From Sphingomonas sp. C3-2 (GTDB lineage Bacteria; Pseudomonadota; Alphaproteobacteria; Sphingomonadales; Sphingomonadaceae): DNA of 64,000 nucleotides. The number at the start of each line of letters is the position of its first letter. The first letter of the stretch is position 1. The stretch lies in NCBI RefSeq assembly GCF_033025475.1, contig NZ_CP130322.1, forward strand, positions 1,116,001 to 1,180,000, in the 5' to 3' direction. The notes under the pieces are model-generated. The model was not told where the DNA came from. It searched no databases and saw nothing but the letters and a program-made list of their open reading frames with translations. The translations under genes were made by a program, and so were the position numbers. Below are positions 29,601 to 39,150 of this stretch, piece after piece.

Positions 29601-31106
29601 ATGACCGAAACCGACGCCGCCCGCCCCAGCCCGCGCTCCGGCGACCTTCCCATGCTCATCCGCCGCTGGTGGCGGATCAACGTGATCAAGAGCGTCGAGC
29701 ATGAAGAAATTCTCGCCAAGGTGCGCGAGGAAGCTGGCTGGGACGCGCGCTATGCCTTCATGATTCTCATGTCCGCTGGCATCGCGGTTCTCGGTCTGCT
29801 GCTCTCCTCCCCGGCAGTTGTCATCGGGGCAATGCTCATTTCCCCGCTCATGGGGCCAATCATCGGACTGGGCTTCGCGCTGGCGACGTTCGATGCCGCC
29901 GAAATCCGTCGAACCTTGAGCGCGCTTGCCGGCGGCACGTTGCTCGCCGTGCTCTTCTGCGCGCTGGTCGTTGCGCTCTCGCCGCTGCAGAATGTCACAA
30001 GTGAAATCGCGGCGCGGACGCGGCCCAACCTGTTCGATCTTGTGGTTGCGCTGTTTTCGGCGCTGGCAGGTGCCTATGCGATGATCCGCGCCCGCGCCGG
30101 CACCGTGGTTGGCGTGGCGATCGCCACCGCGTTGATGCCCCCGCTTGCGGTGGTCGGCTTCGGCCTTGCCACCTGGAACGGCACGGTATTTTCGGGCGCG
30201 CTCCTGCTGTTCATCACCAACTTCGTGACCATCGCGGTATCGGCCGCCGTCATGGCACGGCTCTATGGTTTCGGACCGCGCCTTTCGCCCAAGCAAACGC
30301 TGATCCAGTCGGCCGTCATCCTCGGCCTGTTGCTTGTGCTTGCGGTGCCGCTCGGCATCACCCTGCGCCAGATCGCGTGGGAGGCGGTCGCATCACGGCA
30401 GGCGCGCGACGTCATCAGCAGCAATTTTCCGGCAAGGGCGCGGATCAGTCAGGTCGACTTCGATTTTGGCGCAGAACCCCTCCGCGTTTCCGCGACGATG
30501 CTGACCCCCGAATATCAGGGCGCTGCGGAACGCCATGTCACCACGACCCTGACCCAGCTATTCCACCGCCCTGTCGAAGTGTCCCTTCAGCAAATCCGCA
30601 TCAACGCCGGTACCGGCGCTGCCGAGGCTGCACAAATCGCCCAGGCGCAGACGAGCGATCAACAGCGCTTGCAGGAACAGAAGATCAGCGATGTCGCCGC
30701 CCGCCTCGCGCTGGTCAGCGGCGTCAGCCCCGATGCCGTCCTTGTCGATCAACAAAAGAAGCGTGCCTTCGTCACGGCAACGCCGCTGCCAGGCGCGGGC
30801 CTTGCCACCTACTACACGCTTGAACAGCGGGTGGCGGCGACCGAGCCAGACTGGAAAATCGCGCTGATCCCGCCTGCGGCTCCGCTTCCCGATATGCCGG
30901 TGCGCGAAGGCAAGCCCGATGAGTCGGCAGTCGCAGTGGTTGCATGGGCAGCCGCCCGGCTGAACCTGCCCGTCGGCGTATCCGGCCCGACAGCAACCCG
31001 GGACGCCATCATCGCCGCACTGACCGAAAAGGGTGTTCGTGCAGAAGCGGCGCAGGGAAACCCCGAACTGCGCTGGCTTATTCCCGCACCCGTCAGCGAA
31101 CCGTGA
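29601..31106 (+). CDS. DUF389 membrane protein
   Basis: 501 residues. Residues about 50-245 form six membrane helices with the DUF389 signature (SAGIAVLGLLLSSPAVVIGA followed by MLISPLMGPIIG); the C-terminal half is soluble, with repeats of an alpha/beta pattern. Function of DUF389 is not established. ATG 29601 has AAGGGA upstream; a TTG at 29598 is one codon earlier. Divergent from nhaA (81 nt apart) and convergent with pbpC, overlapping its 3-prime end by 14 nt. Confidence 0.85.
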   Translation: MTETDAARPSPRSGDLPMLIRRWWRINVIKSVEHEEILAKVREEAGWDARYAFMILMSAGIAVLGLLLSSPAVVIGAMLISPLMGPIIGLGFALATFDAAEIRRTLSALAGGTLLAVLFCALVVALSPLQNVTSEIAARTRPNLFDLVVALFSALAGAYAMIRARAGTVVGVAIATALMPPLAVVGFGLATWNGTVFSGALLLFITNFVTIAVSAAVMARLYGFGPRLSPKQTLIQSAVILGLLLVLAVPLGITLRQIAWEAVASRQARDVISSNFPARARISQVDFDFGAEPLRVSATMLTPEYQGAAERHVTTTLTQLFHRPVEVSLQQIRINAGTGAAEAAQIAQAQTSDQQRLQEQKISDVAARLALVSGVSPDAVLVDQQKKRAFVTATPLPGAGLATYYTLEQRVAATEPDWKIALIPPAAPLPDMPVREGKPDESAVAVVAWAAARLNLPVGVSGPTATRDAIIAALTEKGVRAEAAQGNPELRWLIPAPVSEP

Positions 31107-33246
31107 ACATAAGGCTGTCGACCGGTTTGCCCGCCGGATCGATCAGTTGCAGCCGGTGCGATCCCGGCCCGGCAAGCACAAGGGGGCGCGCATCGGCCGC
31201 CCCCAGATCGCGCCGATCGAGCACAAGGCGGTGCCCGGTCACTTCGCCCGTCACCTGTACCGCCATGCGCTGGCGATCGATCGGAATATCCGGATCGATC
31301 GCATAGACGCTGCCCGCAACCGGGCTGACGATCCGGGGGCGGCGTGCCGTGGCGGGTGCAGTTCCCATCAGCGCCTGCCCGGTGCCGCGCAGGAAAAATT
31401 CGGTCCGCGCCGGTTCAATGCCCCCCGCAAAAGCCACACGCCGCGTCTCGACCCCGCTGGGCATCGCTGGTGCACGGCCCGGTTGGTCGGCATGGAGCGC
31501 GCGCATCACGTCGCGCCACACAGGTGCTGCCCCGCTGGTCCCCGAAACCGCGCGCATGGAATCGCCCTCGAGATTGCCGATCCAGACCGCCACGGTGAAC
31601 CGATCGGAAAAGCCGATGCACCAATTGTCGCGCATCGCCTTTGAGGTGCCGGTCTTCACCGCCGCCCAGAACGGAAGGCGCAGTGCGCTGTCGAGCCCGA
31701 AGGCGCGGGCGCGGGCGTCGGGGTCGGCCATCATGTCGGCGACGATCCAGCTGGCCTGCGGGGTATAGACGGGTCGCGGCTTTTCGCGCTTTTCATCGGG
31801 CTTCAGACGGATGGGGGACCAATTCCCCCCCAGCGCCAACGCCCGGAAGGCCGCCGCCTGCTCCATCAACGTCACCTCGGCCGAACCGAGCGCGAGCGAG
31901 AAGCCGTAATATTGGCCGTCCTCGGTCAGCCCGTGATAGCCGCTGTCCCACAGCCGGTCGCGGAAACTGTCGACCCCGGTCAACAGCAGCGTGCGCACGG
32001 CGGGCACGTTGAGCGATCCCGCCAAGGCGCTACGGACCGACACTGGCCCCTTGAAATCGCGATCGTAATTTTGCGGCACGTACAGGCCCGATGCCGTATC
32101 GAGCTGAACCGGGCTGTCATCAAGGATCGACGCGGCGGTGAGATAACCGTGCTCCAGCGCCTGCGCATAGAGGAAGGGCTTGAGCGTCGAACCTGCCTGC
32201 CGATACGCATTGGCGCCGTCCACCGCCGGCGCGGTCGATCCACCGCCCACCCCGCCGACATAGGCCAGAACATCGCCGCTGGCGTTGTCGACAACGACAA
32301 CAGCACCGTCGCGCGCGCGGTCGCTCCCCAAGCCCTGCAACTGGCGAACGAGCGCGCCAGCGGCGATCCGCTGGGTGCGGGCATCGAGCGTCGTCGTCAC
32401 CTTCATGCCCGCCTCGGTCAAAAGCCGCTGAGACAGATGCGGCGCCAGGCCGGGATCGAGCGCCAACCGTCGCACCGGGCCGAGCATGTCGATAGCCGCG
32501 GCCCGGATCGCCGGGCATTCCCCGGCCCCCGCAAGCGCGCAGGCGCGCCGCCCCAGTTCCTGCGGCCCGGCGCGTGGGCGCGGGAGCAACGCCGCAAGCA
32601 GCCTTGCATCGGTTTGCGACAAGGCATCCGGCGTCTTGCCGAACAGGCCCAGCGCCGCCGCCCCGATCCCCTGCGCTTCCCCCCTGAACCCGGCAAGGTT
32701 CAGATAGGCCTCCAAAATCTCGTCCTTGCTCCAGCGGTTTTCGATCATCCACGCCGCGCGCATCTGGCGCGCCTTGTCCCGCCAGCCGCGCGTGCCGGGT
32801 GCCTGAAGCGCGGGCGCCAGAAAGCCCGCCAACTGCATGGAGATCGTACTGGCGCCGCGCGGGCGGTTGCCCTGAAAACGCGCACGCACCGATCCCGCCA
32901 TCGCGAACCAGTCGACGCCGCGGTGCTGCATGAACCGGCGATCCTCGGATGCCATCAGCGTTTCGCCCACAATCGGCGCGATCTTGTCGAGCGGGGTCCA
33001 ATCCAGCCGCCGCGCGGCGAAATCCACGCGCATGCTGTCGATCAACACGCCGTGGCGATCGTACAGCCACGCCTCGCTCGGCCGCCATTCGCCCCGCACC
33101 GTCGCATAATCGGGCATGGGCGGGGGCAAGGTGGCGAACCATCCGGCGGTGAACAGCGCGAAACCGGTGCCAGCCCCGCCTGCCGCAAGCCGGACCTTCC
33201 ACGGCCAGCGTCGCCAGCGCTGCCACATCGCCTTCACCCCGGCCAT
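31093..33246 (-). CDS. pbpC: Penicillin-binding protein 1C
   Basis: Bifunctional peptidoglycan synthase, inner membrane with periplasmic domains. 717 residues: a membrane anchor at about 20-40, GT51 glycosyltransferase with catalytic Glu101 in ASEDRRF and the GASTISMQLA motif, transpeptidase with Ser353-x-x-Lys356 (STLK), SLN at 411-413 and KTGT at 531-534, and a C-terminal BiPBP_C domain from about residue 620. ATG 33246 is used; a TTG three codons upstream is less likely. Lies 28 nt after the alpha-2-macroglobulin gene, the classic pair. Confidence 0.95.
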   Translation of the reverse strand: MAGVKAMWQRWRRWPWKVRLAAGGAGTGFALFTAGWFATLPPPMPDYATVRGEWRPSEAWLYDRHGVLIDSMRVDFAARRLDWTPLDKIAPIVGETLMASEDRRFMQHRGVDWFAMAGSVRARFQGNRPRGASTISMQLAGFLAPALQAPGTRGWRDKARQMRAAWMIENRWSKDEILEAYLNLAGFRGEAQGIGAAALGLFGKTPDALSQTDARLLAALLPRPRAGPQELGRRACALAGAGECPAIRAAAIDMLGPVRRLALDPGLAPHLSQRLLTEAGMKVTTTLDARTQRIAAGALVRQLQGLGSDRARDGAVVVVDNASGDVLAYVGGVGGGSTAPAVDGANAYRQAGSTLKPFLYAQALEHGYLTAASILDDSPVQLDTASGLYVPQNYDRDFKGPVSVRSALAGSLNVPAVRTLLLTGVDSFRDRLWDSGYHGLTEDGQYYGFSLALGSAEVTLMEQAAAFRALALGGNWSPIRLKPDEKREKPRPVYTPQASWIVADMMADPDARARAFGLDSALRLPFWAAVKTGTSKAMRDNWCIGFSDRFTVAVWIGNLEGDSMRAVSGTSGAAPVWRDVMRALHADQPGRAPAMPSGVETRRVAFAGGIEPARTEFFLRGTGQALMGTAPATARRPRIVSPVAGSVYAIDPDIPIDRQRMAVQVTGEVTGHRLVLDRRDLGAADARPLVLAGPGSHRLQLIDPAGKPVDSLMFTVR

Positions 33247-33274
33247 GCCCTTCAAGACCGGTCCTTCCCTCGCC

Positions 33275-36200
33275 TCACTGCAGCACCACCGTTACTGGTG
33301 CGTTCGGCACCGCTGCGCGGATATCGGGCGAATAGAGCGCCTCCACCCGCGTCGGCGGCAAGCTGAACCGGCCCGATCCGTTCAGGCGCACCGCATAGGA
33401 CACGGTGAACTGGCCGCGCGGCACCCATTCGAAATAACCGCGCCACGCATCCTTGCCGCGCTCGACATAGCTGGGCTGAACGCCCTGCGCATTCGCCCCG
33501 CCCTCTTCGGCGAGCATGGCGGACTGCCCACCCAGGCCGCCGATGATCGTGCCGCCCGGCGGCACCGGATCGTTGACAACCACCCAGTTGCGTTCCGCGC
33601 TGGCATCGACGGTAATCGTCACGCGCAGCACATCGCCGCGCGTCAGCCGGCCCTTCACCTTCTGCTGGATCACATCCACCTTGCGGGCAAGCTTATAGCC
33701 GGCCGACAGGGGCTGCGTCAGCGGAACCGCGGCCCGCACCGAAACCATCGCCCATGGCCCCGCCCCGCCCGATTGGTTCAGGATCAGCGGCGCCTGGGCC
33801 GCGGGCAGTTTCAGGCGCAGCGGCGCCGCATCCGCCTTTTGCGGCCAGCCACGGCTGAGCGCCTGTTCGCCGAGCGAGACGCTCGTCGTCCCGGCAATCG
33901 CGGTGGCGGGATAAGCAGCGGCAAAGCGGCGCACCGCAAGGGCGCCCCAGGCATTGGCCGTTGTCGTATCCCAATGGCCGCGACGCTGGCGCATCGCCGT
34001 GCCCATCATCATCCGGCCGCTATCATCTTGCCAGCCGGGTTTCCCAATCGTCGCGATCAGCGCCTTCACGGCCATCTCGTCGCCCGACGACATCATCCAC
34101 CACGGGGCGGTGCCGCTGTCGGTAAGGTCGATACGCGATCCTTCATAAACCAGCCTCTGGCGCAGCACCTGTTCGGCCGCAGCCCAAAGCTGACCGGCAT
34201 TGGACAGCCCTTGCGTCCGGTCGATCGTCACCAGCCAGTCTGCCAGCACATTGGTCGGCATGTCCTGCGGGGCAAGGCCGATCTGCCCGATCATCTGCGG
34301 GGTCGCAGCGCCGTTGCGTGCGAGTGCCGCCAGCGCGGCGATGCGGGTCAGCCGGTCATCGCCCGACCACTGCGCCTCGCGCGTCAGGCGACCGTCGATC
34401 ACCGCCATCATCGCGCGCTCCATCCGCGCCTTGGCGCTTTCGGGGATCTGCCAGCCCATTTCCGCCGTCACCGACAGGACATAGGCGGTCAGCGCCTCCG
34501 ATCCCTGCAACTGCTCGGTCGGGAAGTAGCGGACCAGCCCGTCACTATCGAGATAGGCGGGCAATTCGCCCGCCAGCCGCCCCCAGGCCCCCGCATCGCC
34601 CAGCACGATCGCGCGCGAAAGCTGCTGTTCGAAACAGCTATAGGGATAGGCGGCCATATAATCGCGCACCCCCGCCATTGGCGGCGCCAGCGTATCGGAC
34701 AGGCGGATATCGACGCTGCCCATATTGGGAAGCGCGCCCTTGGGTGCCGTGATCGGCAGTTGGACGCCGCCTTCGTTCACGCGGACGAGCGACGCGGCCC
34801 AGGTTTCGATGGGCACCGCAGGCACAACATCCTGCGACACGACCAGCCGGTCGACCGCGCGGCCGTCTTCGGCCTTCGCCTCGACGGTCCATTCCAGCGT
34901 GTCGACCCCGGCGGGTGCGGGCAGGTTCCACGTCACCGGCGCGGCGCGGCCCGGCGGCAGCATCACGGTCAGCGGCGCGCCCACGGCCACGCCGGGGTTC
35001 ACCTTCACCGTGGCCGTCACCTTCATCGCGCGGTCCGACGCGTTGCGCAGCGTAAAGCTGGCGCCGTAATAATCGCCGGTCCGCACCAGGGGCGGCAGCC
35101 CCGAAAAGATCGTCAGATCCTGCGCCGTGCGCACCGTCGTCTCGCCCGTGCCGAACAGATTGGGGCCATCGGTCGCAATCGCGACAAGGCGGAAGGACGA
35201 AAGCGAATCCGACAGCGTCACCGGGATCCGCGCCCTGCCCTGCGCATCGAGCTTGACGCGTCCTTTCCACAACAGAACGGGGCGGAAATCCTCGCGGTTT
35301 AGCTGGGACAGATCACCGCCCCCGCCGCCCCCGGCCTCCACCGCCTTGCGGCCATAATGGCGCTTACCAACCACCTGAGTCTGCGCGGTTGAGGTCAGCA
35401 CCGAAAGCGGGCGCTCATCCATCATCGCGTCGAGCATCTTCCAGCTGTCATTCGGGGAAAGCTGCAGCAACGCTTCATCCACCGCCGCAAACGCGATCTC
35501 GGCCGATGCTGCGGGTTTGCCGTCGGGGCGGTTCACCGTCACATCGACCTGCGCGGTGTCGCGCACCGAATATTTGTCGCGGTCGGCCTTCACGTTCACA
35601 CCTAGGCGATATTCCTCCCAGCCGACCGAAACCTTGGCGATGCCCAATCGGTAGCTCGGCTTGGCCAGATCAACCAGTGCGGTGGGGCTCGCCCCCTCGC
35701 GCGAGAAGAAGGGCAGGTTCCAACGGCGCGCCAGATCGGCAAGCCACAGCTTGAAACCGCCCACCCGGCCGCGCACCGCCATCACCGAAACATAGACATC
35801 GGGCGCATAGCTGCCCGGCATCTTCACCTCGACCACCGGGTCCTTGCCCGACAGCGTGGTGACAAAGCTCGACAACACCCCCTCGCGCTCCACCGTGACA
35901 AGCGCGGTCGCCTCGCGGAACGGCATGCGCACCTGAAAGCGCGCGGTATCGCCCGCCTTATAGTCCTTCTGCTCGGGGATCAGGTCCATCCGGTCGCCAT
36001 TGTCGCCGCCGAACCACCAGTCATCCTCCCCCGCCAGCCATACCGAGGTCGACGCACGGGCAATATTGCCGTCATCATCCTCGACCGTGGCGACGGCATA
36101 GACCTCGCCCGACACGCCGGGATCGAGCGCGCATTCGGCAAGGCCCTGCGCATCGGTCTTGACCGAGCAGCCTTCCTTCAGCTTCGTCGTGCGCGCCTGG

Positions 36201-39013
36201 TTGTCATAGGCATAAAAACCGCCGATCAGTCGGCGCCGCGCCGTAAGTATCTCGCGGCTGTACAGCGCAACCTCGATCCGCCGCCCCGCAACCGGCTTGC
36301 CCGACGTATCGAGCGCAACCAGCTTCAGCCGCAGATCGTCTTCCTTCATCATCCAGCCATCGGTCTTCATCCCGACCCGGATCGCGGCGGGATAAAGCGG
36401 TATGCGGCGCGTGGCGGTCAGTATCTCGCCATTGGCGTCCTCATAATCCATCTCGATCGCCATGTCGGTCATCGTGTCGATCACCGCCGGAATCTCGATC
36501 GTCGACTTGGCCGTCCCCTCTCCGTTCAGCGTGACCGGGATTGTCTGGGCGGGCGGCAGCGGCTTTTCGATTTCCTCGCCATCGCCGTTCAGCGGCACCG
36601 TCCCTTCCTGGACCGGGCGACCGTTGAATTGCCAGCCGTCCCAGCCCTTGGCGCTGTCATATCCACGCGTGAAAGCCGTGCGCACGCGCACCGGCAGATT
36701 GGCCGCGCCGCCGCCCGAGAGATAACCGACGAACAGGTCTATCGGCAGCTGCTTGGGGCGCACCGCCGCATCCTTGGGGCCGGTAATCGTCGCCCGCATC
36801 GTCGGCAGGCGGAATTCATCCACCTTCACTGACTGGCTGGTCCAGATCGTCTCGTCGCCCTTCTGGACGACAAGATCATAATCGCCCATCGGCGCGCCCT
36901 TGGGCGCCGTCCACATCGTTTCCCCGATGCCGTCGGCGCCCATCACAAGCGGCAGCTCGAATTCGGTGCCCGATCCGCGGTGGCTCAGCTTCAGCACACC
37001 GTTGAACGCGGCCGCCATGCGAAATCCCTCCGCCACCGGGCTGCGCATGACATGCTTCATGTTGACCGTCTCGCCCTGACGGATGAGCGTGCGGTCGAAC
37101 ACGGTGTGAAACAGATCGCGGTTTTCGCTCCAGCCAAAGGGCAGGTCGAAATCATAGGGGCGGATGCCCTTGCCCCAATCGGTAAGCGTGAAGCTGAAAT
37201 CATCGCCCTTGCGCGCAGATATCATCAGCGGGTGCGCGCTGTCCTCGTTCCGGCAGCTGCCATAGGTTTCGGGTTCGGGCAGTTCCTTCAGCAGCACGCG
37301 GCCGTCGCCATCGCTCTTGCCCGTGGCCAGCGCCTTGCCGCTGCAGCTGTCGGTCACGCGTATATCCGCGCCGGCAACCGGCTTGCCGCTGTCGAGCGCG
37401 GTCACCCACGCAAGCGAGGCGCCCCGCCCCCATTTGAAATGCACGCTCATATTGGTGACGAGTACGCCCGCCGTCACATAGCGGACCGCCTTGCGCCCCA
37501 GCAGCGCTTCGCCCAGCCTTGGGCTTGCCAGCTCGACGACATAAAATCCGGGCTTACCGAGCGGGATTCCGACCACCTCGAAATCCTTGCCCTTGCCCGG
37601 CAGCTTGATGTCGAGCGGCTCGCCCTTGCCCGCGATCAGCGCCTTCGTGCCCGTATAGTTGACGGTCACATCTTCACCGCCGCGCTTTTCGGCGCGGTGG
37701 TCATTTTCGGCGGCTTCATCGATGTCGCGCAGCCATTTGGCGATCTGCCCGTCCGATCCGTCGACGCGCAGCGCATTGCCGCCCACCGACAGGTTGCGTC
37801 CCTGCAGCGCCGGTTCAACATTGCGCACGGTCACCGGCAACACCCCGCCTTCGCGCGCCTCGATGATCCCGAAATCGGCGGAAAACTTCACCAGCGGGGG
37901 CGCTTCGTCAAAGCGCACCTCCAGCGGAAAACGCTGCTGGTTGGTCAACGCCCGTCCGCTTTCGTCCTTCACCGCTTCGGGCAGAACAAGCTTTGCCGTG
38001 GTCGCGGCGGGAAGCGGCGCCTCGAACGCAACTTCGCTCACCGTTGCCGCGCCCTTATTATCGACCTTGGGGCTGATCTTCTTGCCATCGGGCAATTCGA
38101 TCCGGATCGCCTTGGCCGTCTCGGTCGCGATCGGTGCCGAGAAACGCACCCATGCCTTCTGGACCGGGTTACACCCGGCCTGCGGGTTGACCCGCGCGCA
38201 TTCAAAGCGCGCCGCGAATTCCTTGCGCACGGTAAAGTCGAAACGCTGGTCACGCCCGGCCAGCCGCCCGGCGCCTTCGATATTCTGGCCCCAGACCAGC
38301 GCCATGTCGCGCCCGGCCGGCAGCGGGCGGCGGCATTTCACCGCGGTGATCGTGCTCCACGCCTTTTGCTGTTCGGCCGCGCTCGATGGGATCGCCGTCG
38401 GCAGCCCCGCCTGTTCAAGGAAGTTGGTCACGGCATAGCTGTCGGGCCCAAGCCCGCTCAGCACCTTGGCAACCGCATCCGCCCCCAGAACGTCGAGCGC
38501 GATCTTCTCGCCAACGCCGTCCACCGCACAATAGCCGTTCTGCGCCACCGAGGCCGGATCAGGCCGCACATTCGCGGCCACGAGGAAAAGCTGGTCCTCC
38601 TCGATATCGTCCCAACGATTGGGGAGCACCGCGCGCACCGATGGTCCGCCGGTGTCGACGGTAAAGCTCCGCTGCCCGCCCACCACTTGCCCGGCCAGCG
38701 TCTTCAGCCCGTCCTTCAGCTTGAAGGTGCAGCTCACCCCGCCCGGCAGCGCCTTTTCGAAATCCCAGACAAAGGTGCGCGTGTCGATCCAACGGCCCTC
38801 CCCGCCCATGGGGCACGAAACCGCCACGGGGCCGGCGGCACGCGGATCGCCAAGCGGCGCCATGTCCGCCGAAAAGCGCATGGTGAACCGCTCGATCGCG
38901 CCATCGCCCGATCCGGGTGTCGCCAGTTCCACCTGCGGCGCCTGATCCCCCGAGGCGGCAACCGGCGCAAGTGCAAGCGCCAGAATCGCGAAGCGCACAC
39001 CCTTACTCAACAT
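33275..39013 (-). CDS. Alpha-2-macroglobulin family protein with thioester motif (YfhM/ECAM-like)
   Basis: 1912-residue periplasmic protein thought to trap invading proteases. Signal peptide at 1-22 without a lipobox, so unlike E. coli YfhM it is not an obvious lipoprotein. The MG domains run to about residue 1200; the A2M segment follows, and the thioester domain has Cys1460-Phe-Glu-Gln1463 in AYPYSCFEQQLS, the CxEQ motif that forms the reactive thioester. A proline/glycine stretch GGGGGGD near 1230 may be bait or linker. Upstream of pbpC in the same operon, linking defence of the envelope with wall repair. Confidence 0.93.
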   Translation of the reverse strand: MLSKGVRFAILALALAPVAASGDQAPQVELATPGSGDGAIERFTMRFSADMAPLGDPRAAGPVAVSCPMGGEGRWIDTRTFVWDFEKALPGGVSCTFKLKDGLKTLAGQVVGGQRSFTVDTGGPSVRAVLPNRWDDIEEDQLFLVAANVRPDPASVAQNGYCAVDGVGEKIALDVLGADAVAKVLSGLGPDSYAVTNFLEQAGLPTAIPSSAAEQQKAWSTITAVKCRRPLPAGRDMALVWGQNIEGAGRLAGRDQRFDFTVRKEFAARFECARVNPQAGCNPVQKAWVRFSAPIATETAKAIRIELPDGKKISPKVDNKGAATVSEVAFEAPLPAATTAKLVLPEAVKDESGRALTNQQRFPLEVRFDEAPPLVKFSADFGIIEAREGGVLPVTVRNVEPALQGRNLSVGGNALRVDGSDGQIAKWLRDIDEAAENDHRAEKRGGEDVTVNYTGTKALIAGKGEPLDIKLPGKGKDFEVVGIPLGKPGFYVVELASPRLGEALLGRKAVRYVTAGVLVTNMSVHFKWGRGASLAWVTALDSGKPVAGADIRVTDSCSGKALATGKSDGDGRVLLKELPEPETYGSCRNEDSAHPLMISARKGDDFSFTLTDWGKGIRPYDFDLPFGWSENRDLFHTVFDRTLIRQGETVNMKHVMRSPVAEGFRMAAAFNGVLKLSHRGSGTEFELPLVMGADGIGETMWTAPKGAPMGDYDLVVQKGDETIWTSQSVKVDEFRLPTMRATITGPKDAAVRPKQLPIDLFVGYLSGGGAANLPVRVRTAFTRGYDSAKGWDGWQFNGRPVQEGTVPLNGDGEEIEKPLPPAQTIPVTLNGEGTAKSTIEIPAVIDTMTDMAIEMDYEDANGEILTATRRIPLYPAAIRVGMKTDGWMMKEDDLRLKLVALDTSGKPVAGRRIEVALYSREILTARRRLIGGFYAYDNQARTTKLKEGCSVKTDAQGLAECALDPGVSGEVYAVATVEDDDGNIARASTSVWLAGEDDWWFGGDNGDRMDLIPEQKDYKAGDTARFQVRMPFREATALVTVEREGVLSSFVTTLSGKDPVVEVKMPGSYAPDVYVSVMAVRGRVGGFKLWLADLARRWNLPFFSREGASPTALVDLAKPSYRLGIAKVSVGWEEYRLGVNVKADRDKYSVRDTAQVDVTVNRPDGKPAASAEIAFAAVDEALLQLSPNDSWKMLDAMMDERPLSVLTSTAQTQVVGKRHYGRKAVEAGGGGGGDLSQLNREDFRPVLLWKGRVKLDAQGRARIPVTLSDSLSSFRLVAIATDGPNLFGTGETTVRTAQDLTIFSGLPPLVRTGDYYGASFTLRNASDRAMKVTATVKVNPGVAVGAPLTVMLPPGRAAPVTWNLPAPAGVDTLEWTVEAKAEDGRAVDRLVVSQDVVPAVPIETWAASLVRVNEGGVQLPITAPKGALPNMGSVDIRLSDTLAPPMAGVRDYMAAYPYSCFEQQLSRAIVLGDAGAWGRLAGELPAYLDSDGLVRYFPTEQLQGSEALTAYVLSVTAEMGWQIPESAKARMERAMMAVIDGRLTREAQWSGDDRLTRIAALAALARNGAATPQMIGQIGLAPQDMPTNVLADWLVTIDRTQGLSNAGQLWAAAEQVLRQRLVYEGSRIDLTDSGTAPWWMMSSGDEMAVKALIATIGKPGWQDDSGRMMMGTAMRQRRGHWDTTTANAWGALAVRRFAAAYPATAIAGTTSVSLGEQALSRGWPQKADAAPLRLKLPAAQAPLILNQSGGAGPWAMVSVRAAVPLTQPLSAGYKLARKVDVIQQKVKGRLTRGDVLRVTITVDASAERNWVVVNDPVPPGGTIIGGLGGQSAMLAEEGGANAQGVQPSYVERGKDAWRGYFEWVPRGQFTVSYAVRLNGSGRFSLPPTRVEALYSPDIRAAVPNAPVTVVLQ

Positions 39014-39083
39014 TCAAATCTCCATTCAGCTACGGGCGAGCTGATTCACCGCGATAATAAATTCAGCCAAATATTGGGTTTTT

Positions 39084-39117
39084 TTGGCAAAACTTGCAAT
39101 TCCCGTAATTGTTACGG
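39084..39117 (+). promoter_or_regulatory. Candidate promoter with overlapping palindrome for the NfrB-like gene
   Basis: TTGGCA (39084-39089), 16-bp spacer, TAATTG (39106-39111), about 35 bp before the start codon. The perfect inverted repeat CCGTAA-TTG-TTACGG (39103-39117) spans the -10 and could be an operator. The whole stretch is much more AT-rich than its surroundings. Confidence 0.45.
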
Positions 39118-39150
39118 AAGCTCATCGAAATCCGAATCGGGGGAAATCGG

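Noticed and set aside
29520-30296. Possible N-terminal extension of NhaA by 259 residues
   Set aside because: The extension is antisense to the DUF389 gene, is Arg/Gly/His-rich and lies upstream of a good ribosome-binding site and start.
33116-35302. Long plus-strand frames opposite the alpha-2-macroglobulin gene (also 36980-39169)
   Set aside because: Shadow frames; the minus-strand gene has clear family motifs.
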